From NCBI GenBank assembly GCA_002451715.1, contig DKDD01000100.1, positions 10,259-16,790 of the forward strand: a stretch of 6,532 nt of DNA. The letters run 5' to 3'. This DNA is from Ruminococcaceae bacterium UBA6857. Its GTDB lineage: Bacteria; Bacillota; Clostridia; Oscillospirales; Acutalibacteraceae. Positions 1 to 5,599 of the stretch are shown here, in pieces. The translations under genes were made by a program, and so were the position numbers. The notes under the pieces are model-generated. The model was given only the letters and a program-made list of their open reading frames with translations. It did no database searches and was not told the DNA's origin. Positions within the stretch are counted from its first letter, which is position 1, and each line of letters opens with the position of its first letter.

Positions 1-310
1 CCTTGCACAAAGCAACATCAACATCAAGGTTGACATTGACAACATCAAGGACGCAACCGACAATCCGCAAAACGGCGAAGAACCGTCAAAGCCCGAAACC
101 GTAACGGTCAAGGGAATTGTTTCCGACATCAGAACCGCCGTCATGGGCGGCGAAAGCTATTACTTTATTAAGCTTGAAAAGGGCAAAACTTATTACAAAG
201 TTTCTGCTTCTTCAAACGAAAGCGTTGTGATTCTCAATGTCGGAGACACCGCTGCGTTCACCTTTGAAAAAGGCGCAGACGGCCCTGTTATCGAAGCAAA
301 GCTCGGCTGA
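1..310 (+). CDS. C-terminal part of an unidentified protein (5' truncated)
   Basis: Only the last 102 codons are present; the reading frame enters at position 2 and stops at a TGA (308-310). I do not recognise the family. The first ~22 visible residues are rich in Asn, Asp and Ile, and are followed by a hydrophilic linker (NPQNGEEPSKPE) typical of spacers between domains of exported or membrane-bound proteins. After the linker comes a compact ~65-residue module starting TVTVKGIVSDIR, with alternating hydrophobic residues and a YYFIKLEKGKTYYKV stretch. That pattern suggests a small beta-barrel (OB-like or SH3-like) fold, but this is inference. No catalytic motif or membrane segment is visible in the part present. 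The base and codon pattern resembles the neighbouring genes. The gene ends 13 bases before the palindromic terminator at 324-349. Confidence 0.8.
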   Translation, partial: LAQSNINIKVDIDNIKDATDNPQNGEEPSKPETVTVKGIVSDIRTAVMGGESYYFIKLEKGKTYYKVSASSNESVVILNVGDTAAFTFEKGADGPVIEAKLG

Positions 311-323
311 AAATAAAAAAATC

Positions 324-349
324 AACGGGACTGCCGCGGCAGTCCCGTT
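324..349. terminator. Bidirectional intrinsic terminator (perfect palindrome)
   Basis: AACGGGACTGCCG (324-336) is immediately followed by its exact reverse complement (337-349). This gives a GC-rich hairpin with an effective four-base loop. On the plus strand it is followed by TTTTGTTTTG. On the minus strand the flank (311-321) reads as a near-continuous T run. It therefore fits termination of both the upstream partial gene and the convergent rubrerythrin gene, whose stop codon lies about 20 bases away. Confidence 0.9.
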
Positions 350-369
350 TTGTTTTGTCCTTAAAAAAA

Positions 370-906
370 TCAATAATTTTCCGCTTTAACTTCAAAGTAA
401 GCTTGCGGATGGGCACAAACCGGGCAAATTTCCGGTGCGCTTTTTCCGAAGCAAACGTGACCGCAGTTTGAGCAGATCCACATTCTGTCTCCGTCTTTTG
501 AAAAAACAAGACCCTCTTCAATATTTTCAAGAAGTTTCTTATATCTTTCTTCGTGCTCTTTTTCGATTTTTCCGACAAGTTCAAAAAGTTCGGCAATGTG
601 GTCAAAGCCCTCATTCTTTGCGTCCTCGGCAAAATCTTTATACATTGAAGTCCACTCATAATTTTCGCCCGCCGCAGCGTCTTTAAGGTTTTCTTCCGTT
701 GATTTTACTCCGCCGGTGAGAAGTTTCCACCAAATTTTTGCGTGTTCTTTTTCGTTGTTTGCGGTTTCTTCAAAAATCTTTGAAATTTGAACATAGCCGT
801 CTTTCTTTGCTTTTGAAGCGTAGTAGGTATACTTGTTTCTTGCCTGGCTTTCTCCAGCGAATGCGGCAAGAAGGTTTGCTTCTGTTTTTGAACCTTTAAG
901 TTCCAT
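370..906 (-). CDS. rbr: Rubrerythrin (diiron peroxidase with C-terminal rubredoxin domain)
   Basis: This 178-residue protein has the usual two-domain rubrerythrin layout. Residues 1-~135 form the four-helix diiron domain. The expected ligands, placed by family pattern, are all present: E19 in helix 1, E52xxH55 in helix 2, E81xxE84 (GENYEWTSMY) in helix 3 and E115xxH118 (KIEKEHEER) in helix 4. Residues ~140-178 form the rubredoxin-like iron site with C145xxC148 and C161xxC164. Rubrerythrins are cytoplasmic and reduce hydrogen peroxide to water using electrons from NAD(P)H-dependent reductases or rubredoxin, protecting anaerobes from oxygen exposure. The ATG is preceded by an AGGAGG (positions 920-915) at 8 bases, so the start is well supported. 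The gene appears monocistronic. It shares its terminator with the convergent partial gene and diverges from the hydrolase operon. Clostridial rubrerythrins are often PerR-controlled, but I see no convincing PerR box here. Confidence 0.97.
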   Translation of the reverse strand: MELKGSKTEANLLAAFAGESQARNKYTYYASKAKKDGYVQISKIFEETANNEKEHAKIWWKLLTGGVKSTEENLKDAAAGENYEWTSMYKDFAEDAKNEGFDHIAELFELVGKIEKEHEERYKKLLENIEEGLVFSKDGDRMWICSNCGHVCFGKSAPEICPVCAHPQAYFEVKAENY

Positions 907-970
907 TTTCTGTTCCTCCTGAAATATCCTTTCGGATTTGTTATTTAATATATTACCTTTTTCTTCCTCA

Positions 971-976
971 ATTATA
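971..976 (-). promoter_or_regulatory. Candidate -10 box for the rubrerythrin gene
   Basis: The minus strand reads TATAAT at 976-971, about 65 bases upstream of the rubrerythrin ATG. No good -35 hexamer lies at 16-18 bases. The region is very A/T rich, so a chance match is quite possible. Confidence 0.3.
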
Positions 977-1008
977 CCTTAATTTTTTAAAGTGAAACCC
1001 GAAATCGG

Positions 1009-1023
1009 AAATTCTTTGAATTT
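1009..1023. repeat. Short perfect inverted repeat in the divergent intergenic region
   Basis: AAATTC-TTT-GAATTT is a perfect 6+3+6 inverted repeat lying between the two divergent transcription units. An imperfect palindrome, CCGA-AA-TCGG (999-1008), sits directly beside it. Either could be an operator for a dimeric regulator, but in A/T-rich DNA such short symmetry is common, so the functional reading is weak. Confidence 0.25.
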
Positions 1024-1046
1024 TTTAAAATATATTCTCTTGTATG

Positions 1047-1075
1047 TGGAAATATTATTTTAATTGTGCTATAAT
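1047..1075 (+). promoter_or_regulatory. Promoter of the hydrolase / MurF-like / Ddl operon
   Basis: A TGGAAA (1047-1052, 4/6 match to TTGACA) is separated by exactly 17 bases from a perfect TATAAT (1070-1075), which is preceded by the extended -10 TGC (1067-1069). Transcription would start near 1082, giving an untranslated leader of about 85 bases before the TTG start at 1168. Confidence 0.75.
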
Positions 1076-1104
1076 TACCGAAGCTATGCGTAATTATTTA
1101 GTAT

Positions 1105-1155
1105 GACGGAAAAACCGTCGGGTAACCGTTCGGTTGCCGCAACCTCAAACAACGG
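1105..1155 (+). promoter_or_regulatory. Structured 5' leader with competing hairpins ahead of the operon
   Basis: Two adjacent stem-loops can form: GACGG/CCGTC around five A's (1105-1119), and GGTAACC/GGTTGCC (1121-1127 with 1132-1138, one G-T pair). An alternative fold excludes the second: GGTTG (1132-1136) with CAACC (1140-1144), enclosed by CCGTT (1126-1130) with AACGG (1151-1155). The last helix would cover the start of the GGGAGG ribosome binding site (1154-1159). I recognise no known riboswitch class. A 19-codon open frame (ATG 1103, TAA 1160-1162) spans the same stretch but has no ribosome binding site. Regulation by this leader is inference. Confidence 0.3.
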
Positions 1156-1167
1156 GAGGTAATTATT

Positions 1168-1932
1168 TTGAGAAAAACTGTTTGCGGTCTTGATATCAAC
1201 TATATCTGTCAGGGCGAGGGCGAAACCGTTCTTGTTCTTCACGGCTGGGGTTCAAACGTCACCGTTCACAAAGACATGATTGACCTGCTTTCGCAAAAAT
1301 ACCGCGTAATCGCGCCGGATATGCCCGGCTTCGGTCAAAGCGAAGAGCCGAACGAACCTTGGTGCGTTGACGATTACGTTGACTTCATTCTTGAATTTTT
1401 AAAAGATTTTAATGTTTCAAAAATTACGCTTTTGGGTCATTCTTTCGGCGGAAGAGTCATAATCAAACTTTGCGCGCGCGAACTTCCGTTCACCGTTCAA
1501 AAAGTTATTCTTGTTGACGCCGCCGGCGTTAAACCCGAAACTTCACCCGAACAAAAGTTTAAGCAGGCGGTCTATCACAAAACAAAGTGGTTTTTTTCTT
1601 CGTCGCTTGCAAAAAAGCTTTGTCCGAATCTTCTTGACAATCTCAGAAAAAAGAACGGTTCGGCCGATTACAACGCCGCTTCGGACACAATGAAAAAAAC
1701 GCTTGTCAACGTTGTTAACGAAGATTTGTGCGACCTCATGCCTTGTGTCAAATGTCCGACACTTCTCATTTGGGGAAGACTTGACACGGCAACGCCGCTT
1801 TCCGACGGACAGACAATGGAAAAACTTATGCCGGAAAGTGCACTTGTTATTCTTGAAAACGCCGGTCACTTCTCGTTCCTTGACCAAAGCGCACAGTTCT
1901 TGCGTATTCTTGCCTCATTCATGAACATATAA
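1168..1932 (+). CDS. Alpha/beta hydrolase family protein
   Basis: This 254-residue cytoplasmic protein has the full alpha/beta hydrolase signature. The oxyanion-hole region is HGWG (25-28), the APDMPGFGQS strand-turn lies at 49-58, and the nucleophile elbow is GHSFGG with Ser92. The acid is Asp206 in WGRLDTATP and the catalytic histidine is His234 in NAGH. A helical cap of about 70 residues (~122-190) is rich in Lys and aromatic residues. Family members hydrolyse esters, amides, thioesters or C-C bonds, and the substrate cannot be read from the sequence. The start is TTG, supported by GGGAGG (1154-1159) 8 bases upstream and by the N-terminus matching the family's first beta strand; the next in-frame Met is beyond HGWG. 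Only 21 bases separate it from the MurF-like gene, so it is very likely co-transcribed and may act on a product or donor of that pathway. No signal peptide is seen. Confidence 0.93.
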   Translation: MRKTVCGLDINYICQGEGETVLVLHGWGSNVTVHKDMIDLLSQKYRVIAPDMPGFGQSEEPNEPWCVDDYVDFILEFLKDFNVSKITLLGHSFGGRVIIKLCARELPFTVQKVILVDAAGVKPETSPEQKFKQAVYHKTKWFFSSSLAKKLCPNLLDNLRKKNGSADYNAASDTMKKTLVNVVNEDLCDLMPCVKCPTLLIWGRLDTATPLSDGQTMEKLMPESALVILENAGHFSFLDQSAQFLRILASFMNI

Positions 1933-1953
1933 AAACGGAAAGGATAATTCACA

Positions 1954-3525
1954 ATGAATCTGATTTTATTTTTGTCGTGCGTTGCCGCTTTCCTGATTCC
2001 GACAGGTTTGGCTCTTATTGATTCAATGCACTTTTTTCAGCTGAACTCTTATCGTTTCAGCACCCATTCAAAATGGATCTCGGAAAACTTCAACAAGTAT
2101 CTTTCGCATTATCTCTTTTCGGTGATAATGATGATTCTTTCGCTGTTTTCATACCGCGTTGATATCAAAATGGGAATCATCACGCTGATGTTCCTCATCG
2201 CGGCCTTTGTTGAAAGACCGAAAAAGGCGAAAAAGCCTCTTGTTTATACCGCACGCGTAAAGCGTATGTTCGTGACAACTGCCGTTCTTTTTGCGGCGAT
2301 CATCACCGCTTCGGCAATTCCGCTTTTCAAAACACAGCACGAAAGCATTGCCGTTTTTATCGTTGTATGCATTTACGCGCTTTCACCGTTCTGGGTACTT
2401 GTTTCAAACTTTATAAATGTGCCGATTGAAAAAGGCGTCAACGCGCATTACACACACGACGCAAAAAGAAGACTTGAAGCTTGCCCCGACCTTAAAATTA
2501 TCGGAATTACGGGAAGCTACGGCAAAACAAGCGTCAAATATTATCTTAACACTCTTCTTCGCGCAAAATATAACGTTCTCATGACTCCGGAAAGTTATAA
2601 CACTCCGATGGGTGTTGTTAAAACGATCCGCTCTTCGCTCAGAGCAACACATGAAATTTTTATCTGCGAAATGGGCGCAAAATGGGTCGGAGACATCAAA
2701 GAACTTTGCGACATTGTTCACCCCCGGCACGGTGTCATCACTTCAATCGGACCGCAGCACCTTGAATCGTTCAAAACTCTTGACGCGGTCAAAAACACAA
2801 AGTTTGAACTTGCAGACGCACTTCCGGAAAACGGAATGCTTTTTCTCAACAATGACGACGAAAACATCCGCGACCACGGTTCAAAACGCCCGTTTGTTTC
2901 ATACGGAATCACAAACAAAAGCGATTACACCGCTTCCGACATAAGCGTTTCCGAACGCGGAACAACTTTCAAAGTTACCGGACCGAACGGCGAAAGCGAA
3001 AACTTTTCAACCCGTCTTATCGGCCGCCACAACGTTCTCAACATAACCGGTGCAATTGCCGTTGCAAACAAAATGGGCATTCCCCTCTCCGAGCTCAAAG
3101 GTCAAGTCAGACGTCTTGAAGGCGTTCCCCACAGACTCGAACTCAAGAAAAAGAACGGCGTGACCCTCATTGACGATGCGTACAACTCCAACCCGAGCGG
3201 AACAAAAGCCGCACTTGAAGCGTTGTCGCTCTTTGAAGGTTTCAAAATTCTTGTCACGCCCGGCATGGTTGAACTCGGCGAAAAGCAGGAAGAACTCAAC
3301 CGCGAGTTCGGTTTGAACGCTTCAAAGGTTTGCGATTACGTTATCCTTGTCGGAAAAAAGCAGTCCGTTCCCATTGAAGCCGGTCTTCTTGACGGCGGAT
3401 ATCCGGAAAAGAAAATTTATGTTGCCGACACGATTGAAGAAGCGCTCACCCACGTTTATGCGCTTTCATCGCTCGGACAAAACAAGGTTGTTTTACTTGA
3501 AAACGATCTTCCCGATAATTATTAA
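1954..3525 (+). CDS. Membrane-anchored MurF-like Mur ligase
   Basis: This 523-residue protein has about five predicted transmembrane segments (~1-22, 51-68, 72-87, 104-123, 131-153) followed by a Mur-ligase core. The core shows the ATP-binding loop GITGSYGKTS (184-193), a TPESYNTPMGV segment (211-221), the catalytic EMGA (239-242) and GPQHLE (266-271) with His269. Lys283 in NTKFEL sits where Mur ligases carry a carbamylated lysine. The IGRHNVLN motif (357-364) and the MurF-type DDAYNSNP (407-414) follow. MurF adds D-Ala-D-Ala to UDP-MurNAc-tripeptide with ATP. Here MurF's soluble N-terminal UDP-sugar-binding domain is missing and replaced by the membrane part. The C-terminus ends LLENDLPDNY in place of MurF's KGSR motif. 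It is therefore probably a MurF paralogue acting at the membrane, with an unproven acceptor. AAAGGA (1939-1944) lies 9 bases before the ATG. The stop codon overlaps the ribosome binding site of the downstream ddl-like gene, which supports coupling. Confidence 0.9.
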   Translation: MNLILFLSCVAAFLIPTGLALIDSMHFFQLNSYRFSTHSKWISENFNKYLSHYLFSVIMMILSLFSYRVDIKMGIITLMFLIAAFVERPKKAKKPLVYTARVKRMFVTTAVLFAAIITASAIPLFKTQHESIAVFIVVCIYALSPFWVLVSNFINVPIEKGVNAHYTHDAKRRLEACPDLKIIGITGSYGKTSVKYYLNTLLRAKYNVLMTPESYNTPMGVVKTIRSSLRATHEIFICEMGAKWVGDIKELCDIVHPRHGVITSIGPQHLESFKTLDAVKNTKFELADALPENGMLFLNNDDENIRDHGSKRPFVSYGITNKSDYTASDISVSERGTTFKVTGPNGESENFSTRLIGRHNVLNITGAIAVANKMGIPLSELKGQVRRLEGVPHRLELKKKNGVTLIDDAYNSNPSGTKAALEALSLFEGFKILVTPGMVELGEKQEELNREFGLNASKVCDYVILVGKKQSVPIEAGLLDGGYPEKKIYVADTIEEALTHVYALSSLGQNKVVLLENDLPDNY

Positions 3526-3540
3526 GGAGGTTTTTTGAAC

Positions 3541-4824
3541 ATGCGAATCAAAGTTGGAGTAATGTTCGGCGGAAAAAGCGTTGAACATGAAATTTCAATA
3601 ATCTCCGCCATTCAGGCAATTGCCTCAATGGACGCCGAAAAATATGACGTTATCCCGATTTATATCACAAAAAACAACGAGTTTTATGTCGGCCCCTCCG
3701 TCGGAGAAATCGAAAGCTACCGCCACATCCCGACGCTCCTCAAAGAAAGCACACGCGTTATTCTTGTCAGCGACGGCGGTTTGGTAAAACTTATTAAGTA
3801 TCCGGCAAAAAAATTCGGTTCGTCATATGTTGATTACATTGACGTTGCGTTCCCGATCGTTCACGGAACAAACGTTGAAGACGGAACACTTCAGGGCTTT
3901 CTCACAATGCTTGACATTCCGTATGTCGGCTGCGACGTTGTTTCCTCCGCGGTCGGAATGGATAAATACGTTATGAAAACCGTTCTCAAAGACAACAATA
4001 TTCCGGTTCTTGACTGCCTTTGCTTCAACGCAAAGGAATATGACCGCGACAACGAAGCCGTTGTTGACGCGATTGAAAACAGAATCGGCTATCCCGTAAT
4101 CGTAAAACCTGTCAACCTCGGTTCCTCAATCGGTATTTCAAAAGCCGACAACCGCGAAAAGCTTTTTGATTCGCTCGACATGGCATTTTGCTATGCAGAC
4201 AAAGTTCTTGTTGAACGCGCGGTTCAAAACCTTAAAGAAATCAACTGCTCGGTCTGCGGCGATTATGAACACGCAGAACCGTCGGAATGTGAAGAACCCG
4301 TCAACAGCGATGAAATTCTCTCTTTCAGCGATAAGTACTTAAGTTCGGGCAATTCCGGCGGCGCAAAGGGCGGAAAGCTCGGCGGAGCAAAGGGCGGCGG
4401 AAAATTCGGCGGCGCAAAAACAGGCGGCGGAGCAAAAAGCGGAATGGCATCGCTCAAACGTAAAATTCCCGCAGAAATCACCGACGAACAAAAGAAAACC
4501 ATTCAAAAATATGCGGTTGACGCTTTCAAATGCCTCGGCTGCAGCGGCGTTTCAAGAATCGACTTTATGATGGACACAAAGTCCGGCGAAATTTTTCTCA
4601 ACGAGATAAACACAATTCCGGGTTCGCTTTCGTTCTATCTTTGGGAACCTGTCGGCGTTCCTTATACAAAGCTTCTTGACAAAATGATTTCTCTTGCGCT
4701 CAAGCGTGAACGTGAACAGGAAGGCATTACATATGCCTTTGAAAGCAACGTTCTTGAAGGCGTTACCCTCGGCGGCGGCGCAAAAGGCGCAAAGGGAGGA
4801 AAACTCGGCGGCGCAAAGGTTTGA
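3541..4824 (+). CDS. ddl: D-alanine--D-alanine ligase-like ATP-grasp protein with Gly/Lys repeats
   Basis: Residues are numbered from the ATG at 3541 (427 aa). The protein carries the Ddl signature set: GGKSVEHE (10-17, with the Glu15-type residue), HGTNVEDGTLQG (108-119), Lys142, VIVKPVNLGSSIG (186-198), and an omega-loop SDKY with Tyr266 as in D-Ala-D-Ala-specific enzymes. Metal and substrate residues follow in SRIDFMMD (R339, D341) and LNEINTIPGS (E355, N357). Ddl joins two D-alanines using ATP to supply MurF. Oddly, residues 273-301, between DKYL and GMASL in the omega-loop region, are a Gly/Lys/Ala repeat array (GGAKGGKL-like units). The same unit recurs at the C-terminus (411-426), making the protein longer than typical Ddl (~300-370 aa). 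An in-frame TTG at 3535 is possible, but AAGGAGG (3524-3530) is 4 bases from it and 10 from the ATG, and MRIKVGVMFGGKS matches the family N-terminus better. It is last in the operon. Confidence 0.92.
   Translation: MRIKVGVMFGGKSVEHEISIISAIQAIASMDAEKYDVIPIYITKNNEFYVGPSVGEIESYRHIPTLLKESTRVILVSDGGLVKLIKYPAKKFGSSYVDYIDVAFPIVHGTNVEDGTLQGFLTMLDIPYVGCDVVSSAVGMDKYVMKTVLKDNNIPVLDCLCFNAKEYDRDNEAVVDAIENRIGYPVIVKPVNLGSSIGISKADNREKLFDSLDMAFCYADKVLVERAVQNLKEINCSVCGDYEHAEPSECEEPVNSDEILSFSDKYLSSGNSGGAKGGKLGGAKGGGKFGGAKTGGGAKSGMASLKRKIPAEITDEQKKTIQKYAVDAFKCLGCSGVSRIDFMMDTKSGEIFLNEINTIPGSLSFYLWEPVGVPYTKLLDKMISLALKREREQEGITYAFESNVLEGVTLGGGAKGAKGGKLGGAKV
4357..4443 (+). repeat. In-frame Gly/Lys/Ala repeat array inside the Ddl-like gene
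   Basis: Twenty-nine codons encode imperfect units GGAKGGKL, GGAKGGGKF, GGAKTG and GGAKSG. The array falls between the conserved DKYL and GMASL segments, i.e. in the omega-loop region that closes over the Ddl active site. The encoded stretch is basic, without acidic residues, and should be flexible. Confidence 0.9.
4771..4818 (+). repeat. C-terminal copy of the Gly/Lys/Ala repeat in the Ddl-like gene
   Basis: Sixteen codons (GGGAKGAKGGKLGGAK) end one codon before the stop. The segment 4789-4819 aligns with 4363-4393 inside the gene over 31 bases with three mismatches. All three are synonymous third-position changes. Confidence 0.9.
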
Positions 4825-4840
4825 TTAAACAACAAAACAA

Positions 4841-4888
4841 AGCCCCGGCTGTTTCGGAACAATCCGAAAAGCCGGGGTTAATTTTTTT
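4841..4888. terminator. Intrinsic terminator of the operon, shared with the convergent gene
   Basis: CCCCGGCT (4843-4850) pairs with AGCCGGGG (4870-4877). The stem continues with TTTCGG (4852-4857) and CCGAAA (4864-4869) past a single bulged G at 4851, and closes on a six-base loop AACAAT. A seven-T run (4882-4888) follows on the plus strand. Read from the minus strand the hairpin is followed by TTTGTTTTGTTG, so it can also end the convergent gene at 4901. Confidence 0.92.
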
Positions 4889-4900
4889 AAAATCGTTTGT

Positions 4901-5338
4901 TTACCAGTCAAAAGCCGAAACCGAAAAGTTCTTTGTAACCGAACCCGTTGTATTGTCGGTATAACCGCTCATTTTATATGTAACCTTGATGCGGTAATCA
5001 CCGGAAATAAGGGGTACGTCTTCATGATCAGCGTTCACAAAGTCAACATGAAGAGTTGTTTTTTCGTTCGGATAAAGCTTGTATTGGGTAACGCCTTCGT
5101 TGAAGTACTGCTCAAAGGGAACAGCAACCCATTCGCCGTCGTTTTCAATTGCTTTTCTTTCAATTGAATCAATTTTAACGGTGATTTCAAGGCGGTTGCC
5201 GGTTTTGTTTTCAAAAACAAATTCAGCTTTTGTTGCGCCGGCATCAATGGCTTTTTCGGGATAAACATCGCCTTTAGACATGTCGCCGGGTACGAAGAAC
5301 GAAATAATGAACAAAATGATTGCAATAAGTCTCTGCAT
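4901..5338 (-). CDS. Small exported protein with a bacterial Ig-like domain
   Basis: This 145-residue protein begins MQRLIAIILFIISFFVPG, a short positive end followed by a hydrophobic segment. That fits a Sec signal peptide or an N-terminal anchor, and no lipobox cysteine is present. The rest (~25-145) has the alternating pattern of a single beta-sandwich domain: YPEKA (26-30), AEFVFENKTG (38-47), DGEWVAVPF (67-75), YPNEKTTLHVDF (89-100) and SGDYRIKVTYK (112-122). This resembles small bacterial Ig-like modules found in Firmicute surface proteins (Big_14-like by pattern, not verified). It has no catalytic motif and its role is unknown; a cell-surface function is inferred. AAGGAGG (5353-5347) lies 8 bases before the ATG. 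It has its own promoter and faces the Ddl-like gene, sharing its terminator, so it is not part of that operon. Confidence 0.85.
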   Translation of the reverse strand: MQRLIAIILFIISFFVPGDMSKGDVYPEKAIDAGATKAEFVFENKTGNRLEITVKIDSIERKAIENDGEWVAVPFEQYFNEGVTQYKLYPNEKTTLHVDFVNADHEDVPLISGDYRIKVTYKMSGYTDNTTGSVTKNFSVSAFDW

Positions 5339-5383
5339 TGTAATTTCCTCCTTGTGAAAAATAGAGTTGCTTTTGCTTTCTTT

Positions 5384-5412
5384 ATGTTATCACACAATAA
5401 TAACTTTGTCAA
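5384..5412 (-). promoter_or_regulatory. Promoter of the Ig-like protein gene
   Basis: On the minus strand a perfect TTGACA (5412-5407) is followed after 17 bases by TAACAT (5389-5384, 4/6), which is preceded by an extended -10 TGA (5392-5390). Transcription would start near 5377, giving a leader of about 40 bases that includes the strong ribosome binding site. Confidence 0.75.
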
Positions 5413-5474
5413 ATATAAACAGCGAAATTCATAAAATAAAATATTTTATTAACAACTTGATGCTTGAAAAGACC

Positions 5475-5503
5475 TTGACTTATACACCTTTTTATAGTTA
5501 AAT
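5475..5503 (+). promoter_or_regulatory. Candidate promoter of the ECF S-component gene
   Basis: TTGACT (5475-5480, 5/6) is separated by 17 bases from TTAAAT (5498-5503, 4/6). The predicted start is near 5510, exactly at the left arm of the hairpin described below. TATAGT (5493-5498) is a better -10 hexamer but lies only 12 bases from TTGACT, and I see no alternative -35 at proper spacing. Confidence 0.5.
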
Positions 5504-5509
5504 ATTTAT

Positions 5510-5573
5510 AAGCACAATCGGTAATATTTTAAAAAGCACCCATTCGGACGCAAAGATTTATCTGTGCTTTTTT
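5510..5573 (+). promoter_or_regulatory. Possible structured leader / attenuator before the ECF S component
   Basis: AAGCACA (5510-5516) can pair with TGTGCTT (5563-5569), and AAAAAGCAC (5531-5539) can pair with GTGCTTTTT (5564-5572). The two pairings compete for the same right arm, which runs into six T's (5568-5573). ATC (5517-5519) could extend the first pairing with GAT (5555-5557). ECF S-component genes are frequently controlled by vitamin-sensing riboswitches, so a ligand-responsive terminator is conceivable, but I cannot match this to a known class. Confidence 0.35.
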
Positions 5574-5599
5574 CAGAAAACCCAAAAGGAGCGATATCT

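Noticed and set aside
435..686. Plus-strand open frame within the rubrerythrin region, and similar shadow frames elsewhere.
   Set aside because: They overlap clearly conserved proteins on the other strand or frame, lack ribosome binding sites and show no recognisable protein character.
920..1000. PerR box controlling the rubrerythrin gene.
   Set aside because: A/T-rich partial matches exist, but none approaches the TTATAATNATTATAA palindrome closely enough to claim.
4263..4502. Antisense open frame with Pro/Phe-rich repeats opposite the Ddl-like gene.
   Set aside because: It is the reverse-complement reading of the Gly/Lys/Ala repeat codons; it has no ribosome binding site and overlaps conserved Ddl coding sequence.
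3535..4824. Van-type D-Ala-D-Lac or D-Ala-D-Ser resistance ligase.
   Set aside because: The omega-loop keeps the Lys-Tyr (K265-Y266) typical of D-Ala-D-Ala ligases, and there is no vanH, vanX, vanT or vanRS-like neighbour.
5540..5558. GGACGCAAAG in the ECF leader resembles the core of c-di-GMP-I (GEMM) riboswitches.
   Set aside because: The rest of that class is missing: no GGC-AAA segment with a GAAA-loop hairpin in the right place, and no second hairpin ending in GGTTACC downstream. A chance match is more likely.
5564..5599. Upstream GTG start for the ECF S component, adding 12 residues.
   Set aside because: The added residues (VLFSENPKGAIS) are not conserved in style, have no ribosome binding site and lie within the leader hairpin. 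AAGGAG before ATG 5600 decides the start.
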